Part shown: positions 52,990 through 62,455 of the stretch, piece by piece | Position numbering within the stretch: the first letter of the stretch is position 1 | Layout of the letters: each line of letters begins with the position of its first letter | Source of the DNA: Enterococcus_I eurekensis | Lineage (GTDB): Bacteria > Bacillota > Bacilli > Lactobacillales > Enterococcaceae | Length of the DNA stretch: 64,000 nt | Reading direction: 5' to 3' | Assembly (NCBI RefSeq): GCF_042654605.1 | Contig: NZ_JBHSGT010000063.1 | Location: 1-64,000 of the forward strand | The notes under the pieces: model-generated | The model's database searches: none | What the model was told of the DNA's origin: nothing | What the model saw: the letters and a program-made list of their open reading frames with translations, nothing else | Position numbers and translations under genes: made by a program

Positions 52990-53955
52990 TTAAATATCCT
53001 TCGGTACATAAAAACTTCGATTGTCCATGCCAAAAATGCGATCGGTATATTCTCCAGGTTCGGTTTGACGAATCGATGTTAATAGCATTTGCATTGACGC
53101 ATCCAAATTATCAATTTGATGTAAGATTTCTGCTTCCATAATACGCGGACGAACTGGCGAACCGTATTCGAGTAAGCCATGGTGTGCTAACACCATGTGG
53201 CGTAAAACAATCACATCTTCATTTTGATCGTCAATTTTTAGAGCCAGACACGCTTTTGTAATTTCCTCATCAACTAAGACTAAATGTCCAACTAGATTGC
53301 CAGCTAAAGTGTACTCTGTTGACATCGCACCGCTTAGTTCAATTACTTTCCCTAAATCGTGCAAAATAATACCCGTATACAGTAACGCCGCATTTAGCTC
53401 TGGATATTCTTTAACAATCGATTTACCAAGACGTAACATACTTGTTGTATGGTAGGCTAAACCACTCGCATAGGCATGGTGATTGCGTTTTGCTGCAGGA
53501 TAATCAAAGAATTCTTTTTGATATTTCGTCAATAAAAAGCGCACAATGCGATTCCAGTGAGGATTGGTAATTTCAAAAAGGGTTTGATTGATTTCTGTTT
53601 CCATCTCTTCTTTTTTTAATGGTGCACGTTCCATATATAGCGTTGGATCGGATGGTTCTTCTGGTTTAGCTAAACGTAATTGGGTAATTTTAACTTGCGG
53701 ATTACCTTGATACACTTCCCTTTTTCCTGATAACGCGACGACACGCCCTGCGGTAAAGCGTTCGACTTCTTCTGCAGAAGCGTCCCAAAATTTACCATCA
53801 ATCGTTCCTGACGTATCTTGAAAAGTAAACGCAATAAAGGTTTTACCATTTTTAGCCATTCGGATATCGGCACTCTTAATCAAGGTATACATTTTAAATT
53901 CTTCATCAACGACTAATTCCCGTAATTTTTTCATAATAACGTTCTTGTTAAACAA
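52990..53955 (-). CDS. yhaM: 3'-5' exoribonuclease YhaM
   Basis: An OB-fold nucleic-acid-binding domain (about residues 10-105) precedes an HD domain (YHTTSMLRLGK, GIILHDLGK). YhaM trims RNA 3' ends. 321 aa if the TTG at 53955 is used; ATG at 53934 (MKKLRELVVDEEF) is an alternative. Neither has a strong ribosome site. Lies 18 bases after yhaN. Confidence 0.92.
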   Translation of the reverse strand: MFNKNVIMKKLRELVVDEEFKMYTLIKSADIRMAKNGKTFIAFTFQDTSGTIDGKFWDASAEEVERFTAGRVVALSGKREVYQGNPQVKITQLRLAKPEEPSDPTLYMERAPLKKEEMETEINQTLFEITNPHWNRIVRFLLTKYQKEFFDYPAAKRNHHAYASGLAYHTTSMLRLGKSIVKEYPELNAALLYTGIILHDLGKVIELSGAMSTEYTLAGNLVGHLVLVDEEITKACLALKIDDQNEDVIVLRHMVLAHHGLLEYGSPVRPRIMEAEILHQIDNLDASMQMLLTSIRQTEPGEYTDRIFGMDNRSFYVPKDI

Positions 53956-53973
53956 AAACGTGCTTCACATCCT

Positions 53974-56631
53974 TTATGTTAGCATTTTTACTTCTTGGTT
54001 GAAGTCTTGATAATAGCTTACCATTTCTTGGTCAGAAGACAAACAAATGATTTGATAATCTTTGCCAAATTCGGCTAATAACTGGGCAAGTTGCTCTTTG
54101 CGAGTAGTATCATAGTGTAGCCACCCATCATCGATAATAACCGGCGATAAAATATGATGTCGCTGTAAATTTAAGTACGCAAAACGAATCCCCATTATTA
54201 ATTGATCTTTCGTCCCCGTTGATAGTTGATAAATCGATTGCATCTGCCCTTCACTCACAACAAACAATGCCCCGTTTTCTAAAACGACTTGTTCATAACG
54301 TTGTTTCGTTAAAATGGCAAAATAATGCGACGCTTGTTGTAAGAGTTGTGGCAATTGCTGCTCGGATAACTCGGTCGCTAAATCCGTTAAAAATTGACCG
54401 AGTAAACGATTCTTACTCCACTCAATCATCGACTCTTCGATTTCCGCACGCAATTGGGTTTCTTCTTGATACAATTGATCCAGCGTACCATCTTTTTGCA
54501 ACTGTTCAATTTGGACTTCTAGACGTTTCCGTTCTTCTAAATCCATTTGAAAATCTTGTTGCAAAGCCTTTTGTGCTTGAGTGACTTCTGCTAGTTGCTT
54601 AACTAAAGCATCTTTCGTTGTTTTTTCAGGAAATAGCGGTGTTAATAATTGCGCTAATTCCGCTTTTCGCGCCTGTGCACGAGCTTTTTCTTCCCACTGT
54701 TTATTCCATAAAGGAATCTCATTTGGATGAGTTAGGCCAAACTCCCAGAGTAAATGCTTGTATTGTTCAAACAACGCTTCACGCTGTTTTTTCAACTGAC
54801 TTAATTGTTGGGCTAAAAGGGTGCTTGGTTGTTGCATGCGTTTCATTTTAACTTCTTGCATTTTTAAATGGAACGTTTCTAAAATTTCTAATTTATCATT
54901 TAAGTTTTTTCCTTGTAGTGGAAGCCATTCTTCAAAGATGGCAAACTGTGTTTCAAAAAGACGAATTTGTTCCTTTAACTGGCGTAATTTTGGTTCTAAA
55001 GCACCCAAAGTTTCAAGTAAGTATTGATAATCTTCGACTTCTTGATCGTATTCTTCGACCATTTTCAGCCATTTACTCGTATCCGTTTCGTTGCCGAAAC
55101 CTGATTGTAGCTGCTGCATTTCTCTTGAAATTGTTTGGTTACGGTCAGCAATCGCTGTTTGCTGTTGCTCAAGTTCCAAACGTAACTGTTCTTTTTTCAG
55201 CATCTTTTCTTGCCATAACGGTAAATTTTGACGATTTTTTAATTGCTGGAATTGGAAACAACCACCGATAACCAGTAAGACTACGGCTATCGCTAATAAT
55301 CCCCATTGTAAAAAGCCTGATAATAAGAAACCAACTAAACCTGCGATTAGACTCAATAAAAATAAGACATAGCTCAGTTGCTGTTTCTTCTTAAAGTTTA
55401 AGAATAGATTCGGTTGCTTCTTTTCCATCTCATTAATTTCTTGTAATAATTGCTCATACTGCTCATTTAACCACGTTTCACGCAAAACGGCATTGGCTTG
55501 CTCCTCTTGATGTGCTTGTAACGTTTCAATCGCTAAAGGAATCTTAGGATCACTTAATTGCGGTGCTTCGGTGCCCCATCCGCGTTTTTGTTGAATTCGG
55601 CGTTGGGCTTCTTGATGGCCATTAAACTCGGAAACCTTGCGTTGATAGGCATCAAATTGCCGAATCATCGTGATTTTTTCACGTAGAATTTGCTGAACTG
55701 TAGGCTCTTGGTCTAAATAAAAGAAATAACGATCCGAACCTTGGTCACTTTCTAATTGATTGAGTTCATTTTCTTTTTTCTGAATAGCATCATTTACATT
55801 TTGATATTCTTGGTAAAAAGTTTGTAATTCTTGTTTATTTTCAACAGAGGTTTGTGGTTCTTCCATCAACGTTAATTGTTGCCATTCTTCATACAATGGC
55901 CAATTTAATTGTTGTTGTTCAATCAGTTGGCGCCTTTTTTGCAAAATCCCATGTTGTTCATGATTTTGCGTTTCTTGTATTTGATAGCGAGCAATTTGTT
56001 GATACCCACGTTGAACTTGTTCTTCTTGTTGTTCTTTTTGTTGAATATTCTCTTTTAACTTTTGCCATTGATTCAGTTTCTTATTTAAAGGCAATTTTTG
56101 TGCTCTCGGTGTGTAGAGCTCTTGCATTTTTCGTTCGTAATATTGAATTTGGTTCATCACTTGCACGCTGCCGCTAATTCCCAGTGAAATCAGTGCGTCA
56201 TGCAGTTCCTTTTCTTGTAAACGATCGACTTCTGTCAGTTGCTCTTGTTGGAAGGTAAAAACCTCTTGAAAGGTTTCTAAGGTGAGTGGTGCTAATAGTT
56301 TTTGTAGCCAAACTTCATCGCCTTCTTGATCACCGACATAAATGGTCGCTTTTCCGCGTTGAATGGAACGAAACCGCTCAATCCGAATCTCCTCATATCC
56401 TTCAATCGCAATCCACAGTTTACCGCCAAATGCTGCCCCATCAGTTGGGGTATAATCTCGTTTCTTTTTGCTTTTAGTTGAAAAACCAAAGAGCATCGTT
56501 TGAATAAAATGATACAACGTTGATTTTCCAGCTTCATTTTCTCCAAAAAATAATTGATTTCCTTGCGAAAAATCAAATGTTTTTTGACGAAAATGACCAA
56601 ATCCACTAATCTCCGCGCGAATAATTTTCAT
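53974..56631 (-). CDS. yhaN: SbcC/Rad50-like ATPase YhaN
   Basis: 885 aa. N-terminal Walker A GENEAGKST, long Gln/Glu-rich coiled coils (residues about 180-720) with a hydrophobic segment near residues 415-460 (LSYVLFLLSLIAGLVGFLLSG), then the C-terminal signature LSTGTKDQL and Walker B PVIIDDGW. Forms a nuclease complex with YhaO by analogy to SbcCD. Overlaps yhaO by 26 bases. Confidence 0.88.
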   Translation of the reverse strand: MKIIRAEISGFGHFRQKTFDFSQGNQLFFGENEAGKSTLYHFIQTMLFGFSTKSKKKRDYTPTDGAAFGGKLWIAIEGYEEIRIERFRSIQRGKATIYVGDQEGDEVWLQKLLAPLTLETFQEVFTFQQEQLTEVDRLQEKELHDALISLGISGSVQVMNQIQYYERKMQELYTPRAQKLPLNKKLNQWQKLKENIQQKEQQEEQVQRGYQQIARYQIQETQNHEQHGILQKRRQLIEQQQLNWPLYEEWQQLTLMEEPQTSVENKQELQTFYQEYQNVNDAIQKKENELNQLESDQGSDRYFFYLDQEPTVQQILREKITMIRQFDAYQRKVSEFNGHQEAQRRIQQKRGWGTEAPQLSDPKIPLAIETLQAHQEEQANAVLRETWLNEQYEQLLQEINEMEKKQPNLFLNFKKKQQLSYVLFLLSLIAGLVGFLLSGFLQWGLLAIAVVLLVIGGCFQFQQLKNRQNLPLWQEKMLKKEQLRLELEQQQTAIADRNQTISREMQQLQSGFGNETDTSKWLKMVEEYDQEVEDYQYLLETLGALEPKLRQLKEQIRLFETQFAIFEEWLPLQGKNLNDKLEILETFHLKMQEVKMKRMQQPSTLLAQQLSQLKKQREALFEQYKHLLWEFGLTHPNEIPLWNKQWEEKARAQARKAELAQLLTPLFPEKTTKDALVKQLAEVTQAQKALQQDFQMDLEERKRLEVQIEQLQKDGTLDQLYQEETQLRAEIEESMIEWSKNRLLGQFLTDLATELSEQQLPQLLQQASHYFAILTKQRYEQVVLENGALFVVSEGQMQSIYQLSTGTKDQLIMGIRFAYLNLQRHHILSPVIIDDGWLHYDTTRKEQLAQLLAEFGKDYQIICLSSDQEMVSYYQDFNQEVKMLT

Positions 56632-57820
56632 TTTCTGCTCTCCAATAATATTCTTCCATTAATTCTTTTTTACTTGCCGCTAATACTTCTTCTTGCAAGT
56701 CTTCAATCGACATGACCTTACTTGCAATCGTGTGTTGGAGTAATTCTTCAATTTCTTTTTGAAAAACACTGCTTTCTTCATACGGCTGAAATAATTGCTC
56801 GCGTAATGCCGCGCTCGCTTGCAATTCAATTTTTTCATCGAACGATTGCCCGATTTCTTCTAATTGATAAATCCGCTGCTCAAAGTTTCGTTGTGCCAAT
56901 TCATGAGCTAGATACGCAAGTAATTCACTTTTTTCTTTCGTACTCAGCCAGTTTTGAGGCAGACCTTCTGTATCCGTCAAAATTATTTTCAGTAATTTAT
57001 TTTCTGATTCGGTAAAAAGTTCCAAAATTTTAGCTAAAGCCGTCCGTTGGTTTTTTACACCTGCCATCGAACACTGCAAATCTTCCCAAACAATTTCTTG
57101 GACTGAGCGGGCTTCCCATTTAGCAGGGCCTTCTCCTAATGTAACGAGTAAAACACCCGGCGTCTCTTGCTCTTTACGTGTATGACCTTGGGGTGTTCCC
57201 GGATAAATAATTGGCGGTTTTGTTGCCAAAACAGTCGGTACATGAATATGACCTAACGCCCAATAATCATAGCCTTTTTGTTTCATCTCTTGAATCGTAA
57301 AGGGCGCATAACGTTCACTCCCAATTTCTCCGTGATACATGCCAATGTGATACTTCGCTTGATTCGTTGGAAACTCTGCTACTTTAGACTTCTCCAGCCA
57401 TCTTTGTTGATAACTAAAACTACTAATCGCATAGGATTCATTCGAACGATTCGTATCTACAAACGTCGTCACGATCTCTTCCTTAAACAAATGGACGTTT
57501 TCAGGAAATTCAAACCAATAACGTGCTTCATCATAAAAATCATGATTTCCAAAACTCAAATAAACAGGCACACCTGCCACTTCTAACCGTCGCATTTGGG
57601 TAAAAAAATGATGCTGTGTTTTTAAACTCGGACGATTTTGATGAAACGTATCACCCGCCAGCAAAACAAAATCAACTTGTTCTGCTAACGCAAGTGAAAC
57701 AATGTTTTCTAAGACACGTTCATTGGCCTCGGTTAAATGCGTGACACGATCGTGAATTAACTGTAGGCCTTCAAAAGAACGATCGAGATGTAAATCAGCA
57801 CAATGTAAAAAACGTAACAC
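56606..57820 (-). CDS. yhaO: DNA repair metallophosphoesterase YhaO (SbcD/Mre11-like)
   Basis: 404 aa. Metal-binding motifs HCADLHLD, LLAGDTFH, GNHDFY and ALGHIH are in order. Works with the ATPase YhaN encoded directly downstream. First gene of yhaO-yhaN-yhaM. Confidence 0.9.
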   Translation of the reverse strand: MLRFLHCADLHLDRSFEGLQLIHDRVTHLTEANERVLENIVSLALAEQVDFVLLAGDTFHQNRPSLKTQHHFFTQMRRLEVAGVPVYLSFGNHDFYDEARYWFEFPENVHLFKEEIVTTFVDTNRSNESYAISSFSYQQRWLEKSKVAEFPTNQAKYHIGMYHGEIGSERYAPFTIQEMKQKGYDYWALGHIHVPTVLATKPPIIYPGTPQGHTRKEQETPGVLLVTLGEGPAKWEARSVQEIVWEDLQCSMAGVKNQRTALAKILELFTESENKLLKIILTDTEGLPQNWLSTKEKSELLAYLAHELAQRNFEQRIYQLEEIGQSFDEKIELQASAALREQLFQPYEESSVFQKEIEELLQHTIASKVMSIEDLQEEVLAASKKELMEEYYWRAENENYSRGD

Positions 57821-57903
57821 TTGAAAACCTCCCTTTTTCTTTTCATTTTACCATTTGCAACTAAAAAAGTCAGCAAAATACGAAAGTTTGTTCGTATAGT
57901 TTA

Positions 57904-58023
57904 AGAGGTTATGACATGAGCGGTTAGTGACGAGTAATAAGCAAGACTTACAAAAAAATCGTTTTTTTGATTTTTATTGGAAGTTAGCTTATTACCGAGT
58001 CACTGCTCATGGAATACCGTTTC
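57904..58023 (+). repeat. 118-bp palindromic element, unit D
   Basis: GAGGTTAT start, outer stem TGAGC/GCTCA, GGTT bulge, stem AGTGAC/GTCACT, internal loop GA/CGA, stem GTAATAAGC/GCTTATTAC, AT-rich apical hairpin, ATACCGTTTC end. 120 bp. Confidence 0.88.
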
Positions 58024-58026
58024 AAA

Positions 58027-58067
58027 TAAAGGTGAGTGATCGAGCGGTTTGGTACGAGTGATAAGTA
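58027..58067 (+). repeat. 118-bp palindromic element, truncated unit E
   Basis: Only the 5' half is present: AAGGTGAGTGATCGAGCGGTT region and CGAGTGATAAGT. Follows unit D in the same orientation. Confidence 0.65.
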
Positions 58068-58083
58068 AAAAATTAAAATCAAA

Positions 58084-58109
58084 AAAGCGACACCCTTTCG
58101 GCATCGCTT
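58084..58109 (-). terminator. Terminator of yheA
   Basis: Minus strand AAGCGATGCC-GAAA-GGGTGTCGCTT followed by T6. Confidence 0.85.
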
Positions 58110-58118
58110 CTTCACAAA

Positions 58119-58466
58119 TTATTCTGCGTTATATAATTCTCTTAATGGATTCATGATGATACGGTTTAAATCATTCACAACAACACTGAAAGCTTGTTCA
58201 TGTTGCATTAAATCGTTGATTAATGATTCATTTTGAACTTTTTCAGCTAATGATTGTGCTTTAGCTGCATCATCATCAGATAATTCTTCACCTGACATCA
58301 TTTTTTGTTGCATTTCTTGTTGGAACATTTGGAATTCTTTAAAGAAACCAAAAGCTTCTTCATTTTGTTTTAAACGATTGAATGAGTCGCTTAATGCTTG
58401 GAAAGCTGCATCTTCACGGATTTCACGTTCTAATTGATTCGCTGTATCATATAAATTTGCTGACAT
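58119..58466 (-). CDS. yheA: UPF0342 / YheA-type protein (YlbF family)
   Basis: 115 aa, entirely helical (REIREDAAFQALSDSFNRLKQNEEAF). Same superfamily as RicA at 4959-5345. In Bacillus yheA also lies near yhaM-O. Function unknown. A good AGGAGG site precedes the ATG. Confidence 0.87.
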   Translation of the reverse strand: MSANLYDTANQLEREIREDAAFQALSDSFNRLKQNEEAFGFFKEFQMFQQEMQQKMMSGEELSDDDAAKAQSLAEKVQNESLINDLMQHEQAFSVVVNDLNRIIMNPLRELYNAE

Positions 58467-58532
58467 ATGTCATCCTCCTAATTAGTTATTACTTTGTTAT
58501 TGTATCATTATTATTCGGACTTAGCGACTGAT

Positions 58533-60680
58533 TTAAGGCAATCGATCACGTAAATCACGTAAGATATCTTTGGATTTCTCAAAAACTTTTTTACCAAATT
58601 CTTTCGCGCCTTCTTTGGCTTTTTCGGTCACTTTATCGACCTCTTCTTTCCATGCAGGTGGTACCTCTTCTTGCGTCGGTACATCTTCTGCTGCCATGAC
58701 TTTACCACCGGTAGCATAGGCATCCGCGACCGTAAATGGTGTTTGTTGGGTATAAGGTAGGATGCCTTCTGCTTGCGCTTTAAACATCAGACTCATATTC
58801 GCACCGTTCGTTCCTTCAATCGCATTTTCAGCACTGTTGGTTTCAAAACCAATCCAACTAGAAATCACAACATCTGGCGTGTAACCAATCAACCATTGAT
58901 CGGCAGATTTACTTGTATCGTGAATATTTTCGGTTGAACCTGTTTTACCCGCAATCGTATAACCATACGGGTTGGCACTTGCTGCCGTTCCGTTTGAAAA
59001 AGTTCCTAATAGCATACTCGTCATTTCATCGCTTGTTTCTTTTGAAATCACTCGTTTACCTTTTGGTTTCGTTTTGTCCACGATCACTGCACCTGTCGAA
59101 TCGATTATCTTCGTAATTAAATGTGGTTCATAGAGTGTTCCCCCATTAGCAAAGACACCATAAGCACTCGCCATGACTGCTGGAGACGTTCCTGTTTCCA
59201 ATCCCCCTAAAGCCAAGCCGTAGTATTTATCCGATGCAGCTAAAGGTATGCCAAACTCTTTGGCTTTATTATAGCCTTTATTGATCCCCATCTCATGAAG
59301 CAACCAAACAGCCGGTAAGTTCAAACTTTGGGCAACCGCGTGATACATCGTCACTTCCCCTTGATACGTTCCATCAAAGTTTTTTGCATCATAATAAGAC
59401 AGTGGTTCGTCTTTTAAAATTGAATCTGGACGGTAGCCGGATTCAAGAGCAGGTGCATAAACACTAAAAGGTTTAATCGTTGAACCTGGTGGTCGTTTCA
59501 TATCCATCGCAAAGTTGAAACCACGGAATGTATACTCTCCACGACGGCCAACCAATCCTTGAATTTCTCCAGTATTCGGATCCATTGCAACCGAACCTGA
59601 TTGCACCATATCTCCTGTTGAAGAATTCGGTGGGAAATAATCATCTCGAATATAAACTTCTTGCATATTCCGTTGATAATCTTGATTTAATGACGTATAA
59701 ATTTTATAGCCACGTTTCATGACATCATCCGCATCTAAACCATATTTTCGAACCGCTTCATCAATAACCGCATCAAAATAATAGGGATATTGGTAGTTGA
59801 TTTGAGATGAATCATAGGCATCATATAGTTGATCGGCAATCGCAATTTGTTGCCCAGCTTGAGCTGTCTCTGCCGTAATTTTTCCATTATCTGCCATCAA
59901 CTGTAAAACCGTATCGCGTCGATTGGTTGCTTGTTCTAAGTTATCAATTGGGTTATAAATCGATGGCCCTTTCAAAAGACCCACGAGCGTTGCTGCTTGT
60001 TCCGTTGTTAATTGACTGGCCGCAACCCCAAAATATTTCATTGAAGCATCTTGAATACCCCAAACACCATTTCCATAATAGGAGGTGTTTAAGTACATCG
60101 TCATAATTTCTTCTTTACTGTATTTCTTCTCAATTTCAATTGCTAAAAATAATTCTTTAGCCTTACGTGTAAATGTTTGATCGAGGGTGAGGTACGCATT
60201 TTTAGCGAGTTGTTGCGTAATGGTACTTCCTCCGCCCCCGCTCGTATTGCGATTGATTACCATTCGAACAGCCGCACGGGCAATCCCTTTTATATCAAAA
60301 CCATGATGTTCGTAAAAGCGTCGGTCCTCAGTTGAAATCACCGCATCAACAACTGCTGGTGAAATTTCATCAAAATCGACATAGTTGCCTTTTTCCGAAC
60401 GAAAACGTCCTGCTTCTTCATTGGAAGCATCGTAAATAATTGTGGAGTCTTTTAAACCAGAAGACAAATCTTCTACGTTGGTCGCTTTCGCCACATAAAA
60501 CAAATAAATACTCGTAATTAAAATTGCAGTTAACATGAACAAAAGAATAATTTTATTTAAATGATATTTTTTCCAGAAACGTCCTAATCCTTGACGAAAT
60601 TCAGCTAAGTAAGGTTTTATCCAGTGCCAAAAACGAGTGATTAGCACTTTTATTTTTGTTAATAATGCTTTAAAATCCAT
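58533..60680 (-). CDS. pbp2A: Class A penicillin-binding protein
   Basis: 715 aa bifunctional enzyme: one membrane anchor (about residues 44-66), glycosyltransferase domain with EDRRFYEHHGFD and GGSTITQQLAKN, transpeptidase domain with SxxK in GSTIKP (about residue 400), SLN and KTGS, and a Lys/Glu-rich tail. Polymerises and cross-links peptidoglycan. Corresponds to the PBP2A type of enterococci by position next to yheA and the RluD-type gene. Confidence 0.92.
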   Translation of the reverse strand: MDFKALLTKIKVLITRFWHWIKPYLAEFRQGLGRFWKKYHLNKIILLFMLTAILITSIYLFYVAKATNVEDLSSGLKDSTIIYDASNEEAGRFRSEKGNYVDFDEISPAVVDAVISTEDRRFYEHHGFDIKGIARAAVRMVINRNTSGGGGSTITQQLAKNAYLTLDQTFTRKAKELFLAIEIEKKYSKEEIMTMYLNTSYYGNGVWGIQDASMKYFGVAASQLTTEQAATLVGLLKGPSIYNPIDNLEQATNRRDTVLQLMADNGKITAETAQAGQQIAIADQLYDAYDSSQINYQYPYYFDAVIDEAVRKYGLDADDVMKRGYKIYTSLNQDYQRNMQEVYIRDDYFPPNSSTGDMVQSGSVAMDPNTGEIQGLVGRRGEYTFRGFNFAMDMKRPPGSTIKPFSVYAPALESGYRPDSILKDEPLSYYDAKNFDGTYQGEVTMYHAVAQSLNLPAVWLLHEMGINKGYNKAKEFGIPLAASDKYYGLALGGLETGTSPAVMASAYGVFANGGTLYEPHLITKIIDSTGAVIVDKTKPKGKRVISKETSDEMTSMLLGTFSNGTAASANPYGYTIAGKTGSTENIHDTSKSADQWLIGYTPDVVISSWIGFETNSAENAIEGTNGANMSLMFKAQAEGILPYTQQTPFTVADAYATGGKVMAAEDVPTQEEVPPAWKEEVDKVTEKAKEGAKEFGKKVFEKSKDILRDLRDRLP

Positions 60681-60875
60681 CGAATTCCTCCTTATCTTGT
60701 CTTAGTATAGCAAAAATCTCAACGAGCAACCTAGGTCCCAAGTTGTACTTTGCTAAAATTTCTCCCTATTCTAGCATCCAATTATTAGAAAGGCTTGATT
60801 TTTTTATTAAGTTTCTTCTAAATTACACAAATCCTCTGCTATAATAGGATGATTCTATGAAAGGCGTGACGACAA

Positions 60876-61721
60876 ATGGATTTCACCATTACCTTACCCA
60901 AAAACCAAAAGACTATGACAATTCGTGACTTATTTGAAAAAGAATGGCTCGTTCCACGTAAAGTCCGTCATTTTTTACGAACGCGTAAAGATGTCCAACT
61001 AAATGGCACCGTTGCGATGTTCCATCAAGAAGTCCAAGCAGGCGATACAATTTCATTGCATTTGGAAGAAAGTGATTATACGTTTCAAGAAGTTGTTTTT
61101 GGCGATGCCTCGCTTGTTGACGTGCTCTATGAAGATGAGCATTTAATCGTCGTTAATAAACCCTATGGCATCAAAACCCATCCCAATCAACCCGATGAAG
61201 ACGATACAATGTTTAACCATTTAGCCGCTTATTTAAACGATCGACCTTATGTGGTTCATCGCCTCGATAAAGAAACAAGCGGTGCACTCTTATTTGCCAA
61301 AAATCCATTTGTTCTGCCAATTTTAGGCCGACTTTTAGAAGAAAAGCAAATTTATCGGCGCTATCAAGCAATTGTTCACGGACGCTTAACGAAAGATCAG
61401 ACGATTCGCCAAAAGATTGGCCGTGACCGCCATGACCGACGTAAACGCGTGGTCGATCCTAAAAATGGTCAAATGGCGATTACGCACGTGACCGTTGAAA
61501 AAATCAACGAACGCACAACGAATATCACTTGCGTTTTAGAAACCGGACGCACCCATCAAATCCGCGTACATCTCGCACATTTAGGCTTTCCAATCGTTGG
61601 CGATCCTTTGTATCAAAATAAACCCGCCAAACGCTTAATGCTCCACGCATCCGAAATGCATTTAGTTCATCCATTTACCAAAGAAAAAATGATCTTCACA
61701 GCCAAACCAAGCCTATGGTAA
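60876..61721 (+). CDS. RluA/RluD-family 23S rRNA pseudouridine synthase
   Basis: 281 aa with an S4-like N-terminal part (RKVRHFLRTRKDVQLNG) and the catalytic Asp in VHRLDKETSGALLFAKN (about residue 130); also GRTHQIRVHLAHLGFPIVGD. Exact rRNA position unknown. Divergent from the PBP gene. No terminator lies between its stop and the repeat array that begins 4 bases later, so the array may be part of its transcript. Confidence 0.9.
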   Translation: MDFTITLPKNQKTMTIRDLFEKEWLVPRKVRHFLRTRKDVQLNGTVAMFHQEVQAGDTISLHLEESDYTFQEVVFGDASLVDVLYEDEHLIVVNKPYGIKTHPNQPDEDDTMFNHLAAYLNDRPYVVHRLDKETSGALLFAKNPFVLPILGRLLEEKQIYRRYQAIVHGRLTKDQTIRQKIGRDRHDRRKRVVDPKNGQMAITHVTVEKINERTTNITCVLETGRTHQIRVHLAHLGFPIVGDPLYQNKPAKRLMLHASEMHLVHPFTKEKMIFTAKPSLW

Positions 61722-61724
61722 AAA

Positions 61725-61843
61725 GAGGTTATTGCTTTGGAGCGGTTAACTGTGAGTGATAGCGAAGCCTATGGAAAAATTGCTCTTTGATTTTATCCAG
61801 AGGAAGAGCTATCACCGAACAGCTGCTCCAACAATACCGTTTA
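61725..61843 (+). repeat. 118-bp palindromic element, unit A
   Basis: 119 bp. Outer stem GGAGC/GCTCC, GGTT bulge, stem AACTGT/ACAGCT with one mismatch, GA/CGA internal loop, GTGATAGC/GCTATCAC, apical TGGA..TCCA hairpin, ATACCGTTTA end. Confidence 0.9.
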
Positions 61844-61847
61844 TAAA

Positions 61848-61964
61848 GAGGTCATAAATAAATCGGTTAGCTACGAAAAATAAGCACGTATCTGGAAAGA
61901 AATGGCTCTTTCATTTTTTCCAGATTGACTTATTTCTGAGTAGCTGATTTATTTATACCGTTTA
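61848..61964 (+). repeat. 118-bp palindromic element, unit B
   Basis: 117 bp. Outer stem AAATC/GATTT, GGTT bulge, AGCTAC/GTAGCT, GA/TGA loop, AAATAAG/CTTATTT, apical CTGGAAAG..TTTTTCCAG hairpin, ATACCGTTTA end. Confidence 0.9.
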
Positions 61965-61967
61965 AAT

Positions 61968-62085
61968 GAGGTTATAAATGAAGCGGTTAGTGACGAGTAA
62001 TAAGCAAAGAAGCGTTCAAAAGTGTCCCTTACTTTTGAAAAGATTCTGGCTTATTACCGAGTCACTGCTTCACTTATACCGTTTA
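61968..62085 (+). repeat. 118-bp palindromic element, unit C
   Basis: 118 bp. Outer stem GAAGC/GCTTC, GGTT bulge, AGTGAC/GTCACT, GA/CGA loop, GTAATAAGC/GCTTATTAC, apical TTCAAAAGT/ACTTTTGAA hairpin, ATACCGTTTA end. Confidence 0.92.
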
Positions 62086-62088
62086 AAT

Positions 62089-62206
62089 GAGGTTATAAAT
62101 GAAGCGATTAGTGACGAGTAATAAGCAAAGAAGCGTTCAAAAGTGTCCTTTACTTTTGAAAAGATTCTGGCTTATTACCTAGTCACTGCTTCACTTATAC
62201 CGTTTA
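62089..62206 (+). repeat. 118-bp palindromic element, unit C'
   Basis: 118 bp, near copy of unit C with three changes: GGTT bulge to GATT, internal-loop CCGA to CCTA, and one base in the apical loop. None falls in a paired stem. Confidence 0.9.
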
Positions 62207-62211
62207 TCAAA

Positions 62212-62330
62212 GAGGTCATTGCTTTGGAGCGGTTAGCTGTGAGTGATAGCGAAGCCTATGGAAAAATTGCTCTTTGATTTTATCCAGAGGAAGAGCTATC
62301 ACCGAACAGCTGCTCCAACAATACCGTTTA
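62212..62330 (+). repeat. 118-bp palindromic element, unit A'
   Basis: 119 bp, differs from unit A at two positions; one change (AACTGT to AGCTGT) restores full pairing with ACAGCT. Confidence 0.9.
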
Positions 62331-62334
62331 AAAA

Positions 62335-62451
62335 GAGGTCATAAATAAATCGGTTAGCTACGAAAAATAAGCACGTATCTGGAAAGAAATGGCTCTTTCA
62401 TTTTTTCCAGATTGACTTATTTCTGAGTAGCTGATTTATTTATACCGTTTA
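62335..62451 (+). repeat. 118-bp palindromic element, unit B'
   Basis: 117 bp, identical to unit B as far as I can read. Confidence 0.9.
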
Positions 62452-62455
62452 AAAA

